Shown in pieces: positions 10,705 to 22,129 of a stretch of DNA of 64,000 bases (its first letter is position 1; every line of letters begins with the position of its first letter). Under the pieces are notes generated by a model. That model was given only the letters and a program-made list of their open reading frames with translations. It made no database searches and had not been told where the DNA came from. The stretch is taken from NCBI GenBank assembly GCA_965221785.1, contig CBDCSR010000002.1:1-64000 (forward strand), written 5' to 3'. Source of the stretch: BD2-11 sp965221785 (GTDB lineage Bacteria > Gemmatimonadota > Gemmatimonadetes > Longimicrobiales > Gaopeijiaceae). The translations under genes were made by a program, and so were the position numbers.

Positions 10705-10708
<4 letters not shown>
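9068..10708 (+). CDS. hsdS: MNT nucleotidyltransferase-HsdS fusion: type I specificity subunit with N-terminal antitoxin-like domain
   Basis: 546 residues, about 110 longer than a usual HsdS. Residues 1-100 are a minimal nucleotidyltransferase: FGSRATGT then SDVDIALFG, with Gly30-Ser31, Asp42 and Asp44 as metal ligands and a likely third acid at Asp74 (SVDLLLYD). A polar linker (~100-122, Ser/Arg/Pro-rich) leads into HsdS: a first target recognition domain (~125-280), central conserved helix (LREQRAIAHVLGTLDDKIE), second target domain (~355-500) and C-terminal helix (LRDTLLPKLISGEI). HsdS tells HsdM and HsdR which DNA site to use. The single open frame shows no internal stop, and the ATGA overlaps on both sides argue that the fusion is genuine. 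The partner HEPN gene is directly upstream. Confidence 0.9.
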
Positions 10709-13854
<3,146 letters not shown>

Positions 13855-13924
13855 CACGGGACCGGTTGCCACGGTTACTTGGGACGCCGCCAACACACCG
13901 TTCACCGGAGCAGACGATCGAGAA

Positions 13925-15247
13925 ATGACCGCCATACTATCCGAGCCCATCGACCAGATCACCGCCGCTGATATTAGATCGCTGGTGACTTCGCGCGTTC
14001 CCGAGGGTGAGCGAATGGAGTTCAAGAGGGAGTTGCCTGCGAAAGGGACGAGCGGCGGAGATCCGTGGATGACGGGTCAGAGGAAGATCGGTCGTCACGC
14101 CAAAGACCAAATCCTCAAGGAGGTAGTGTCCTTCGCCAACGCATACGGTGGCGTGCTCGTCCTGGGCATTGAGGAAAACAAGAACGCGACGCCTCCCGTG
14201 GCCAAGGCCGTCCGCGCGATTCCCGAGTGCGAGGCGTTGGCAGATCGGTTCCGGATCATCTTCCGTGACCGGGTGGAGCCGAAACTGCCTTCGTGTGACA
14301 TTGTCCCAGTTGTCACCAGCGGAGCGGACGGCGGGGTCGTAGTGTTCCGAGTCCCCGGCAGGTCGCGACTAGCGCCGCATCGCATCAAAGGTACGCGGAT
14401 ATGTCCCATCCGCCGATGGGACCGTAGCGAGGAAATGTCGATGCGCGAGATCCAAGACATGACGCTGAACGTAACCCGGGGCCTTGAACGGTTGGACAAG
14501 AGAATGCAGAAGCGGGCTAAGTTGTTTGAACGCGAGTTCGAGCGGCTCACGGTACCCGCCGGTGCTTACGGAATGCGCATCACCGCCACGCCTGTGGGTG
14601 ACGACATTCGCCTCCCAAAGATATGTCGTCCGTACTCCGATCTCGTCGACGGACTCAATCCACCAAGCGTCACTGTCAAACGACACGTGCCGGGGCAGAA
14701 CCCCGTCGTCGTTCGCGGATTGGGAGACATCCTCCGAGTCGGCCACTACAATTGGCGTCCCCGACTTCGCGCCGCACGAAGTGACGCAAACACTGACCCG
14801 CCAGATCTGGAATACCACACCTACATTGAACTCCATTGTGATGGGTTGGTCGAATTCGGCTCGTTGGTGGGGACCGAGGATGTCGGGAAAAGCCGGCTGT
14901 ATTCAGATAACGTCGTTCGGGAGCTTGCGAACGCGATCTGCTGGGCCGACACGCTCCGGCGTTACGCTGATGCTGGGAGCGCAGAATACGCCGTGCAGGT
15001 AGCCATGCACGTCACAGGCGAGAAGGTTTTTGTATTGCCGGGACCGAATGGCGACTGGCCGGGACGAGGCCACTCGGCGGGAGAGCTCTCGCGCGGCGTG
15101 ACTCCGATGCCAAGATACGCGTTGGACGCTGTTGCGGACGCCCCAGCACTGCTGTCGAGTTTCGAACACGACCTGTGCAACGCCGGGGGAAGGGCCTTCG
15201 CTGACGACAAACTTGGTAGATTCGAGATCCAGTACGAGCCAGGCTAA
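13925..15247 (+). CDS. Schlafen AlbA_2-type putative DNA-binding protein
   Basis: 440 residues. The N-terminal ~150 residues carry the AlbA_2 (Schlafen) signature: GERMEFKREL near residue 33, then KEVVSFANAYGGVLVLGIEE. A helical segment (~180-215, rich in Arg/Lys/Glu, GLERLDKRMQKRAKLFERE) follows, likely a coiled coil, and then ~220 residues I cannot assign. AlbA_2 proteins are frequent in defence islands and in some cases cleave or bind nucleic acids, but no specific role can be given. It lies 70 bp after hsdR on the same strand and may be an accessory of the restriction system or an independent defence gene. Confidence 0.75.
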   Translation: MTAILSEPIDQITAADIRSLVTSRVPEGERMEFKRELPAKGTSGGDPWMTGQRKIGRHAKDQILKEVVSFANAYGGVLVLGIEENKNATPPVAKAVRAIPECEALADRFRIIFRDRVEPKLPSCDIVPVVTSGADGGVVVFRVPGRSRLAPHRIKGTRICPIRRWDRSEEMSMREIQDMTLNVTRGLERLDKRMQKRAKLFEREFERLTVPAGAYGMRITATPVGDDIRLPKICRPYSDLVDGLNPPSVTVKRHVPGQNPVVVRGLGDILRVGHYNWRPRLRAARSDANTDPPDLEYHTYIELHCDGLVEFGSLVGTEDVGKSRLYSDNVVRELANAICWADTLRRYADAGSAEYAVQVAMHVTGEKVFVLPGPNGDWPGRGHSAGELSRGVTPMPRYALDAVADAPALLSSFEHDLCNAGGRAFADDKLGRFEIQYEPG

Positions 15248-15672
15248 ACCGGTAGCTGGCCCTTACCAGAATGGTAGCGGTCGAATTCCCGCCACTTGAT
15301 GGCGATTGTCCCGCAATTCGCATGCGGTGGAACCCGTCGCGGCCCAATGGCAGGAGTGGCAGATCGTGCAGTCCGAGTTGAACTTACGTGATCTCCTGCC
15401 GTGATTCAGGCCTTTGGCACTCCGCCTACCCCGTGTCATACACCGGGGCTGGCGAGGGACTCCGTCCCTTCGAACCCGAACAGCCCCGCGCTCCGGTGGA
15501 TTGCGCGGGCGGGGGCGTCGCCCCCGTTCCCCCGTGACGTCGCGGGTCGCCCACGACATTGGCGCTGCCCGACCAACACCTCGTCGGAGCGTTCTCGGTC
15601 GAGTACAATTGACCGACCTCCGACTCATCCGCGTCCAGCGGGGCGCGGACCTGCCTCTCGAAAGGGTTCGAC
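15248..15672. other. Intergenic region holding dispersed repeat copy R1
   Basis: 425 bp between the Schlafen-type gene and the tandem-domain gene. No gene is supported. It contains one copy of the dispersed ~58-bp repeat (15349-15407). A box CGAATTCCCGCCA near 15282 is shared with the copy at 60 kb, where it lies at a similar distance upstream. Confidence 0.6.
15349..15407 (+). repeat. Dispersed repeat R, copy 1
   Basis: Begins GGCAGGAGTGGCAGATCG and continues GTGCAGTCC; ends CTCCTGCCGTGATTC. The ends form an inverted repeat (GGCAGGA / TCCTGCC). Two more copies lie at 46873-46930 and 60175-60233. The internal GCAGATCGTGCAGTCC also occurs in the leaders of both complete integrase genes. Confidence 0.75.
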
Positions 15673-16353
15673 ATGGACAGCTTGCAGGATCCCGTCGTGC
15701 AGTACGTGGAAGGCGAACTGAAGAAGGATCCCCGCGTGAAGAACGCCAGCCTGTTCGCCGTTGCTCGTGAGATCGACGAGTCGGTCGGGGAGCTGACGCT
15801 GCAACAGTTTCACGCCAAGTATCGGCTACCGGCGATCAGGAGAATAGCGCCCCGAGAGCGGCCCGCGCAGAAGCCGAAAGCGGTCCCGCCACCTGCCCCC
15901 TCGCCAGCGTCTTTGAGTGATGGTGCCGCCGTCATGGAGTATGTGGAGCGGACGCTCGACGGGAACCCCGGCGTCACCAACGCGGACCTGTTCGCGGGTG
16001 CCCGCGAGATCGACCCCTCCGTAGGGCAACTCACGGGCCGGCAGTTCCACGCGAAGTATCCCCTCCAAGTGAAGGCCCGGCTCGCAAGGGCCGCCGCGCC
16101 GGAGCCGAAGACGCCGCCGGAGCCGGCGGTCGCGACGGCTGAGGAATCCACCGCGCCGGACGTGTCGTTGGCGGCGGGGGCGGGTGCCCCGGAGGCACCG
16201 CCGACCGGGGCGGGCGACCCGCTCGTGGTTCGCCGCCTCCTGCTCGATCTGTCGAAGGAACTCGCGAGGGCGGAGAGCAAGGCGGAAGTGATCGAGGTAA
16301 TGGCCCGGCTGGACGACTACGTGGCCGAGATCATGGAGGCGGCACAAGGCTGA
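15673..16353 (+). CDS. Tandem-domain protein of unknown function
   Basis: 226 residues. Two ~45-residue copies of one domain lie at ~8-52 and ~92-136. They align as VQYVEGELKKDPRVKNASLF with VMEYVERTLDGNPGVTNADL, both followed by A-REID-SVG-LT--QFHAKY. Linkers are Pro/Ala-rich and the C-terminal ~40 residues (VVRRLLLDLSKELARAESK) look like an amphipathic helix or coiled coil. The architecture suggests a small scaffolding or DNA-binding protein with two identical modules. I do not recognise the domain. It ends 130 bp before the conserved pre-integrase region, so it may be integrase-associated cargo. Start is the ATG at 15673. Confidence 0.75.
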   Translation: MDSLQDPVVQYVEGELKKDPRVKNASLFAVAREIDESVGELTLQQFHAKYRLPAIRRIAPRERPAQKPKAVPPPAPSPASLSDGAAVMEYVERTLDGNPGVTNADLFAGAREIDPSVGQLTGRQFHAKYPLQVKARLARAAAPEPKTPPEPAVATAEESTAPDVSLAAGAGAPEAPPTGAGDPLVVRRLLLDLSKELARAESKAEVIEVMARLDDYVAEIMEAAQG

Positions 16354-16658
16354 GGGATCCGCGAGCCTCGGTGGCCCGGCATCGGCTTCGAGGGCCGCGA
16401 GGGTGCGGTGGCGCGCATGGCACGAATGAGACGGGCCAGGAGCGTTGCGCGGACGCAGTACGGGGGTCTGGGGGCATCCCCCAGCCAGAGTTAACGTGAA
16501 GCGTTAACACATCTGGCTCCTCCACAAACCGCAGAACCCAGCGCCCCGTGGCGCGCCAACGCCGAGACGGGGCGCCTACTCTGGACGACGCAACCGCCCT
16601 GCGCGATACTTCCTTCGCGCAGATCGTGCAGTCCATCGAATCGAGGAGGAATCGAACG
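16354..16658. promoter_or_regulatory. Conserved pre-integrase region, copy 1 (hairpin, palindrome, leader)
   Basis: No gene. At 16468-16484 is a perfect hairpin, CTGGGGG-CAT-CCCCCAG. Next to it, at 16485-16516, is a palindrome with core GTTAACG-TGAAG-CGTTAAC and outer arms CCAGA/TCTGG. The leader GCAGATCGTGCAGTCCATCGA (around 16619-16639) and a strong AGGAGGA site follow. The same modules, in the same order, precede the integrase at 48210. The palindrome has the shape of a tyrosine recombinase core site (two arms and a 5-bp spacer), but that function is inferred. Confidence 0.65.
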
Positions 16659-17819
16659 ATGGCACGCACGAAACGAAGTCGGCGCTCGTACGGCGCTGGC
16701 GAATGGGGCCGCAACCGGGTCAGGATCTTTCCGGACCCGAAGACCGGCAACTTCCAGATTGAGTGGCGCGAGAACGGGCGCAGGCGCACCCGGTCGCTCG
16801 GGCACCGCGACTGGCGGCGCGCGAAGCGGCAGGCGGACGAATTCGCCGCCGGATTCATCGGGCCGGAGATCGTGGGCAAGGCGAAAGCCGAACCCGAGCC
16901 GCTCACGCTGGGGACGCTCTTTGACATCTACGGTGAGGAGGTGACGCCCACCAAGGGCAGATATTCGCGCGGACATGATCGCGCGGCGATGAAGACGTTT
17001 CTCCGGTTCTTCGGACGGGACCGCGACCCGGCCACCCTGTCTCAAAGGGACTGGGACCGCTTCATCCGGGAGCGGCGCGCTGGCAGGATCGGACCGAGCG
17101 GCAAGCCCGTGGGCGACCGGATGGTCGAATGCGACCTGAAGTTCCTGACCGCGGTTCTGAATTGGGCCGTAAGGTCGAGGGACGACCGGGGCCGCCTGTT
17201 GCTGGACCGGAACCCGCTCAAGGGCCTCAGGAAGCCCACTGAGAAGAACCCGAACCGGGTGGTGCTTGCGGACGAGGAGTACCGGGCGCTGCTCGAAGTC
17301 TCCGGGCAGGTGGAGTGGCGGTTCAGCGTCGCCCTCGTGCTCGCCCACGAGACCGGCCACCGGATCGGAGCCATCCGACAGCTTCGGTGGCGCGACATCG
17401 ACTTCGAGGGCCGGGCCATTCTCTGGCGCGCCGAGCACGACAAGTCGGGCCACGAGCACTCCACGCCCGTCACCGCCGAGGCGCTCGAAGTTCTGCAGGA
17501 GGCGCGGAGGAAGAACCCCGGACCCCGGGAAGCTCCGGTGCTGCCCGCGCCAAGGGATCCCTCAAAGTGCATGGGACCCACGGTGGTACGAGGGTGGTGG
17601 GGCCGGGCCGAGAGGCTTGCAGGCTTGGAGCCCAAGCGCGGAAGGGGCTGGCACTCTCTTCGGCGCAAGTTTGCCAGCGACCTGATGGATCAGCCGCTCA
17701 AGGTGCTCTGCGAGCTCGGCGGCTGGAAGGAGGCCAGGACGGTTCTCCAATGCTATCAGCAGGCCGACGAGGGACAGCTTAGGACGGCTCTGGAAAACCG
17801 CCGAAGGGCTCGTGCCTGA
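16659..17819 (+). CDS. Tyrosine recombinase/integrase, copy 1
   Basis: 386 residues from an ATG with AGGAGGA eight bases upstream. Nearly the same length as, and clearly paralogous to, the integrase at 47053-48210. Domains: an N-terminal Arg-rich arm-type domain (RVFPDPKTG-like start), a SAM-like core-binding domain (~100-190), and the catalytic domain with Arg in HETGHRIGAIRQL, the HxxR box as HSLRRKFAS, GGW in place of the second His, and the nucleophile in TVLQCYQ. It cuts and rejoins DNA to move the island. The gene ends 42 bp from the truncated S9 peptidase gene, so it marks the island edge. Confidence 0.93.
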   Translation: MARTKRSRRSYGAGEWGRNRVRIFPDPKTGNFQIEWRENGRRRTRSLGHRDWRRAKRQADEFAAGFIGPEIVGKAKAEPEPLTLGTLFDIYGEEVTPTKGRYSRGHDRAAMKTFLRFFGRDRDPATLSQRDWDRFIRERRAGRIGPSGKPVGDRMVECDLKFLTAVLNWAVRSRDDRGRLLLDRNPLKGLRKPTEKNPNRVVLADEEYRALLEVSGQVEWRFSVALVLAHETGHRIGAIRQLRWRDIDFEGRAILWRAEHDKSGHEHSTPVTAEALEVLQEARRKNPGPREAPVLPAPRDPSKCMGPTVVRGWWGRAERLAGLEPKRGRGWHSLRRKFASDLMDQPLKVLCELGGWKEARTVLQCYQQADEGQLRTALENRRRARA

Positions 17820-17860
17820 CGTTTCGCAATCAGCGGGAGCGAAACGGCGAGAACCAGATC

Positions 17861-19078
17861 CTATGTTCCCGTAACTTCAATCACCTCAATCAGATGTGAA
17901 TCCGTTAGACTCTGCCCGTCCGGCGAGAGCGAGATGTACTCGGCGATGCCGTCGCCCGGCGTGAGTTCGACCGGATCGCGCGTGCCCCCGTCCGCGTCGA
18001 CCGAATAGTACCGGCGCCACCCGTCGGGCTCCGCCTGGAAGATGATGTGGTCGCCGGCCCAGATGACCTCGCGCACCTCGCGGTAGAGGCTGTCGCCCGG
18101 CGGGCTGTGCCACACCTCCGCCGCCTCCCCGGTGCGCGCGTCGCCCACCCAGATTGAGAAGTCGTACCCGCCGGCGAAGCGGGCCTCGGTCATCCCGGCG
18201 GGCCAGACGTCCTCCGTGGCGGCCTCCCCGGTAGCGCCGCCCCGCTCCGCCCGCGCGCCGAAGGGCAGCCCGGGCCTGCGGATGAAGGCGACCCGGGTTC
18301 CGTCCGCCGACCAGGTGGGGCTCGTGTCGCGATCGACCGCCGGGCCCAGGTATGTGATGCCGGGACGCTCGGTGTCGTACACGCCGATGAAGCTGTGATC
18401 CTCCCGGTCGCTCACGAACGCCAGCCGACGCGAGTCCGGCGACCACACAGGGTCGCCCTGGTCGCCGAACACGCTGAAGAGCGGCCGCTCCGGGTCGCCC
18501 GCCGCGACCCCGGGATTCACCGGCGCCCGGTAGATGTCGCCATCGCTCTCCCATGCGATCCACTCCCCGTCGGGAGAGAGCGCCACGTTCCAGGCCTCCG
18601 CCACCCGCCAGGGCTCGCCGCCCGCGGTGCTCACCGCCCACGCGGCCCGCTCGGCGCCCCGGGGATCGCTGGCCGGGTTGGCGATCCATCCCTGCCGGTT
18701 GGGGGTGTGCCCGCGCAGGAAGACCAGCGTGGACCCGTCGTCCGAGATGCGCAGGTTCGACAGGTCGCGCCCGTCATCGTCCTCGAAGCGTGTCAGACGC
18801 GCCGGCGTGAAGTCGGGCGCGGCGGCCGTGTACACGTTGCGCTTTCCCTCCTCGTACTCGATCCAGGCGATGCGGTCGGCCGCCCGGGCCGACACCAGTT
18901 GCACCGGATAGCCGGGGCTGAGCACGTCCTCGATCGAGAAGCGCTGCGCCTGGGCGGGCGAGGCGGCGAGCGTGGCGAGGGCCGGCAAAGAAAGCAGAGC
19001 TAGAGCTGAAAGCTGCATGCGAGGACGCGTCATGATTCGCCTCCGGGAGGCTGGGCGAGACGTTGGGGACCGCAGCAT
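17861..19078 (-). pseudogene. S9 peptidase truncated after its beta-propeller (catalytic domain missing)
   Basis: 405 codons with a signal peptide (hydrophobic stretch ending SPAQAQ) and WD40/PD40-like propeller repeats (LSPDGEWIAWES, WSPDSRRLAFVSD, WSADGTRVAFIRR, SLSPDGQS). A complete S9 dipeptidyl peptidase would continue for ~350-400 residues with a GxSxG hydrolase; none is present. The native reading stops making sense at about 17,909, after LSPDGQSL, and a foreign 14-residue tail (TDSHLIEVIEVTGT) leads to a stop. The breakpoint lies directly against the integrase end, so insertion of the island most likely cut the gene. The true start may be the ATG 15 codons in (MTRPRMQL). The product may still be exported but cannot be a peptidase. 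Confidence 0.85.
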
Positions 19079-19226
19079 GTCAGGATGACACTACGGCAAC
19101 CATCCGGCAATGTCCCGGCCGCCCATTTCGGCGCCCGGCGAGCGGTCCCGCCGGCTGGCGCTTTGCGGCCCCTCGGCCCATCCTGACGCTTGGGCACCAC
19201 CCATCCGTAACCGAAGGAACCATCCC

Positions 19227-20783
19227 ATGACCACCCGACGAATTCTCCTCGCCGCAGCCGCCATCTCTCTCGCGGCGCCGCTGCCCGCCCAGACCTTCCC
19301 CTCCGACGACCCCGTCATCCAGGCGATGTGGGAGGAGGGCATGGGTTCGGGAAGCCAGGCGTTCGACCTCGCGCAGGCTCTCATGGACTCGATCGGCCCG
19401 CGGCTGATGGGGTCTCCGGCCTACTCGCACTCCGCAGACTGGCTGATCTCCAACTACGAGCGCTGGGGCATCGAGGCGGAGCGCCAGGACTACGGCACCT
19501 GGATCGGATGGGAGCGCGGCTTTACCCACATCGACATGCTGGAGCCCCGCAGACGTACGCTGGAGGGCACGCTGCTCGCCTGGAGCCCGGGGACCGACGG
19601 GCCCGTCGAAGGCGAGGTGGTCGCGCTGCCCTACTTCGCCGACGCCGCCGAGCTGAACGCCTGGCTGCCCTCCGCCGCGGGAAAGTTCGTGGCCGTCTCC
19701 TTCGCTGAACCCACCTGCCGCGAGGACCAGTCGTGGCTCGACCACGCCACCCCCGAGTCCTTCCAGCGCATGAGCGAGGCCCGGGAAGCGGCGCAGCAGG
19801 AATGGGCGGCCAGCTACCAGCTGACCTTCATCCCCAACGCCGGCCCGCAGCGGCTGGAGAGCGCGGGCGCACTCGGGCTGATCACCGGCAACTGGTCGCG
19901 GGGCTGGGGCGTGGACAAGATCTTCGCCTCCGCGACCCGCGAAATCCCCTCGTTGCATCTCGCGTGCGAGGACTACTCCCTCCTCCACAGGCTCGCATCA
20001 CGAGACCAGGGACCGCGCATCCGCCTGGACGCGGAGGCCCAATTCCTGGGCGACGTGCCCGCCTTCAACGTGGTGGCCACGATTCCGGGCACCGAACTGC
20101 CCGACGAGTACGTGCTGCTGAGCGCGCACCTGGACTCGTGGGACGGCGCCTCGGGCGCGACCGACAACGGCACCGGCACCATCATGATGCACGAGGCCAT
20201 GCGCATCCTGAGGGAGACCTACCCCAACCCTCGCCGCACGATCATGGTCGGTCACTGGGGCGGCGAGGAGCAGGGGTTGATCGGCTCCAACGCCTTCGCG
20301 GCCGACAACCCCGAGGTGGTGGACGGACTTCAGGCTTCCTTCAACCAGGACAACGGCACCTGGCGCATCGACTTCATCCGCATGCAGGGCTTCCTGGGTG
20401 CCGGGGAGCACTTCGCCCGCTGGTTCGAGCAAATCCCCCCGGAGATCACCGGCCACATCGAACTGGACGTGCCGGGCGTGCCCGAGACCGGCGGCTCGGA
20501 CCACATGTCGTTCATCTGCAAGCCCGCGCCCGGCTTCCGGCTCCAGTCCAACTATCCCGACTATCGCCAGTACACCTGGCACACCAACCGCGACACCTTC
20601 GACAAGATCGTCTTCGACGACCTGCGCAACAACGCGACCCTCGCCGCCATGCTGACCTACATGGCGTCGGAGGACCCGCAGCGCATGGACGTCAGCCAGC
20701 GGGTACTGCCGGTGAATCCGAACACCGGAACGCGGGGGACCTGGCCTCGGTGCCGCCCACCGAGGAGGAGCTTCGCGAGGTAG
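19227..20783 (+). CDS. Secreted M28 family metallopeptidase
   Basis: 518 residues from the ATG after CGAAGGAAC; the upstream extension of the frame is non-coding. Signal peptide: LAAAAISLAAPLPAQ. The M28 aminopeptidase core has the di-zinc ligands in order: SAHLDSWDGASGATDNG (~residue 300), GGEEQGLIGS (~347), the later VPETGGSDH, and the His in TWHTNRDTFD (~451). An insert between residues ~110 and 260 is typical of the PA-like region. It removes N-terminal residues from peptides in the periplasm or outside the cell. It is divergent from the truncated S9 gene and was probably its peptide-degrading partner before the insertion. Confidence 0.92.
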   Translation: MTTRRILLAAAAISLAAPLPAQTFPSDDPVIQAMWEEGMGSGSQAFDLAQALMDSIGPRLMGSPAYSHSADWLISNYERWGIEAERQDYGTWIGWERGFTHIDMLEPRRRTLEGTLLAWSPGTDGPVEGEVVALPYFADAAELNAWLPSAAGKFVAVSFAEPTCREDQSWLDHATPESFQRMSEAREAAQQEWAASYQLTFIPNAGPQRLESAGALGLITGNWSRGWGVDKIFASATREIPSLHLACEDYSLLHRLASRDQGPRIRLDAEAQFLGDVPAFNVVATIPGTELPDEYVLLSAHLDSWDGASGATDNGTGTIMMHEAMRILRETYPNPRRTIMVGHWGGEEQGLIGSNAFAADNPEVVDGLQASFNQDNGTWRIDFIRMQGFLGAGEHFARWFEQIPPEITGHIELDVPGVPETGGSDHMSFICKPAPGFRLQSNYPDYRQYTWHTNRDTFDKIVFDDLRNNATLAAMLTYMASEDPQRMDVSQRVLPVNPNTGTRGTWPRCRPPRRSFAR

Positions 20784-20898
20784 CGGGCAGTCGGCAGTCG
20801 GCGGAGGCGGTCACGGGCGCGATGCGGCGACCCGTGGCGCCGGCGAGGCCTCGTGATCCGGGGCACCGGATCCGGATCAGGCGTGTACAGAGACCATC

Positions 20899-21558
20899 AT
20901 GAGGCTCCCGCACCGAACCGGCATCCGCGTCGCGATCGCGGCGCTGTTCCTCCTGGCCGACCTCCCGGCGCTCGGGGCCGTTGACGCGGAAAACACCCGG
21001 CCCCGTCTGCACGACCCTGGAAGGGCCCGCTTCCCGCTGAGCGACGCATTGGGCGCCTCCGTCGCGCCGGATACGATCCGCACCCGGAACCTGCTCCTCT
21101 GGGGCGGCATCGACGCCGACCGCGTGCCGTTCCTCGACCCCGTCTTCGTAATCGACGCCCCGCCCTCGCTTCCGGATGTGACCGGTGACTACCGGCTTGG
21201 CGGTCGAGCAGACGACGGAACCGTGCTCTTCTTCCTCGACTTCGAGATGCCGGTCATAGCCGATGGTGACGGCAGCTCAAGCTTCCTCTTCATGTTTCCG
21301 GTGCAGCCGGGTTGGGAGGGCCGCCTGGCCAGCGTCACGCTCACCGGACCGGGCGGATCGGTCACGCTGGACCAGGACAGCCACCGTCCGATGGCGATCC
21401 TCCGCGACCCCGGCACCCGTCGGATTCGGGCCATCCTGCGCGATCTTCCGCCGACGGTCACGACCCAGGCGATCGCGGACACCGCCGTTACACGGGATCG
21501 CGGGGTCGAAGTCCTCTTCAGTCGCGGGATTCCCGGTCCCGGAGCGTGGCGACGGTGA
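20899..21558 (+). CDS. Secreted protein of unknown function
   Basis: 219 residues starting with a signal peptide (IAALFLLADLPALGA). The rest is beta-rich (FLDPVFVIDAPPSLPDV, LFFLDFEMPVIADGD, SVTLTGPGGSVTL) with no catalytic motif that I can name; it resembles the C-terminal beta domains often attached to secreted metallopeptidases. It may therefore be a shortened relative that kept only a signal peptide and such a domain. Its last 41 bp overlap the convergent RES toxin gene, so one of the two 3' ends may have been extended by read-through. Start: ATG preceded by CAGAGACCATC, a weak binding site. Confidence 0.6.
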   Translation: MRLPHRTGIRVAIAALFLLADLPALGAVDAENTRPRLHDPGRARFPLSDALGASVAPDTIRTRNLLLWGGIDADRVPFLDPVFVIDAPPSLPDVTGDYRLGGRADDGTVLFFLDFEMPVIADGDGSSSFLFMFPVQPGWEGRLASVTLTGPGGSVTLDQDSHRPMAILRDPGTRRIRAILRDLPPTVTTQAIADTAVTRDRGVEVLFSRGIPGPGAWRR

Positions 21559-22117
21559 CCGCCATCGGCATGCCCAGCGCCGCCGCAGCGGCGTAGAGAG
21601 CCGGCGTTCGGGCCGAGAGCACCCGCGGCCCACCGTAGCGCAAACCGTCTCGCGTGCGCTCCGTGAAGAGGACGATCCCGTGCCACTCGCCCCCGAAGGC
21701 GGACCACCATCTCAGGCCGGTCTTTCCGCTGTCCCACGCGGCGGCGGCGATGGCCTGCGTTGCGCGACGGTTGCGTGACGCGACCTGATCCGGGGCGATG
21801 CCCCGGCGGTCGAGCGTGGCGGGGTCACAGAGGTCGAGAATCTCCGAGGCCGCGTCCGCATCCAGTTGCACGCTGACCAGCGCCAACGGGTGCCCGGCCC
21901 GCCGAAGGTGCGCCTCCCGAAGGGGCCGGTTGCGCCACGGCTGAAGCGCCTCGGCGATAGCGTGCTCGGGCGATTCGGCCAGGTAGAGCACGGGCGAGCA
22001 GGCCACCGGAAGGTCGAAGCGCCCTCGCCCGGTGGTCGGCGGAATGCAGGACGGCGAGAACGGGCTGTCGTCGACGACGCCGGGATTCCACGGAAAAACG
22101 CGCCAGAAGAGAGCCAC
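21518..22117 (-). CDS. RES domain toxin (NAD+-degrading)
   Basis: 199 residues, a usual length. RES features: PVACSPVLYLAESPEHAIAEAL near residue 40-60, LDLCDPATLDRRGI, and WSAFGGEWHGIVLFTERT, where family members read WS-S-----NL-LF. RES toxins of the Res-Xre group degrade NAD+ and stop growth when the antitoxin is lost. The gene follows its Xre antitoxin by 12 bp in the same operon. The C-terminus (ALGMPMAVTVATLRDRESRD) overlaps the convergent secreted protein gene by 41 bp. Confidence 0.88.
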   Translation of the reverse strand: MALFWRVFPWNPGVVDDSPFSPSCIPPTTGRGRFDLPVACSPVLYLAESPEHAIAEALQPWRNRPLREAHLRRAGHPLALVSVQLDADAASEILDLCDPATLDRRGIAPDQVASRNRRATQAIAAAAWDSGKTGLRWWSAFGGEWHGIVLFTERTRDGLRYGGPRVLSARTPALYAAAAALGMPMAVTVATLRDRESRD

Positions 22118-22129
22118 GAGCGCGACCAG

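Noticed and set aside
17815..17850. Hairpin GTTTCG...CGAAAC after integrase 1 as terminator
   Set aside because: Six-base arms with a 14-base loop and no T-run; too weak to call.
20700..20880. Frameshift at the C-terminus of the M28 peptidase
   Set aside because: Another frame gives a different tail, but the present ending (TWPRCRPPRRSF) is plausible for the family, so no frameshift is needed.
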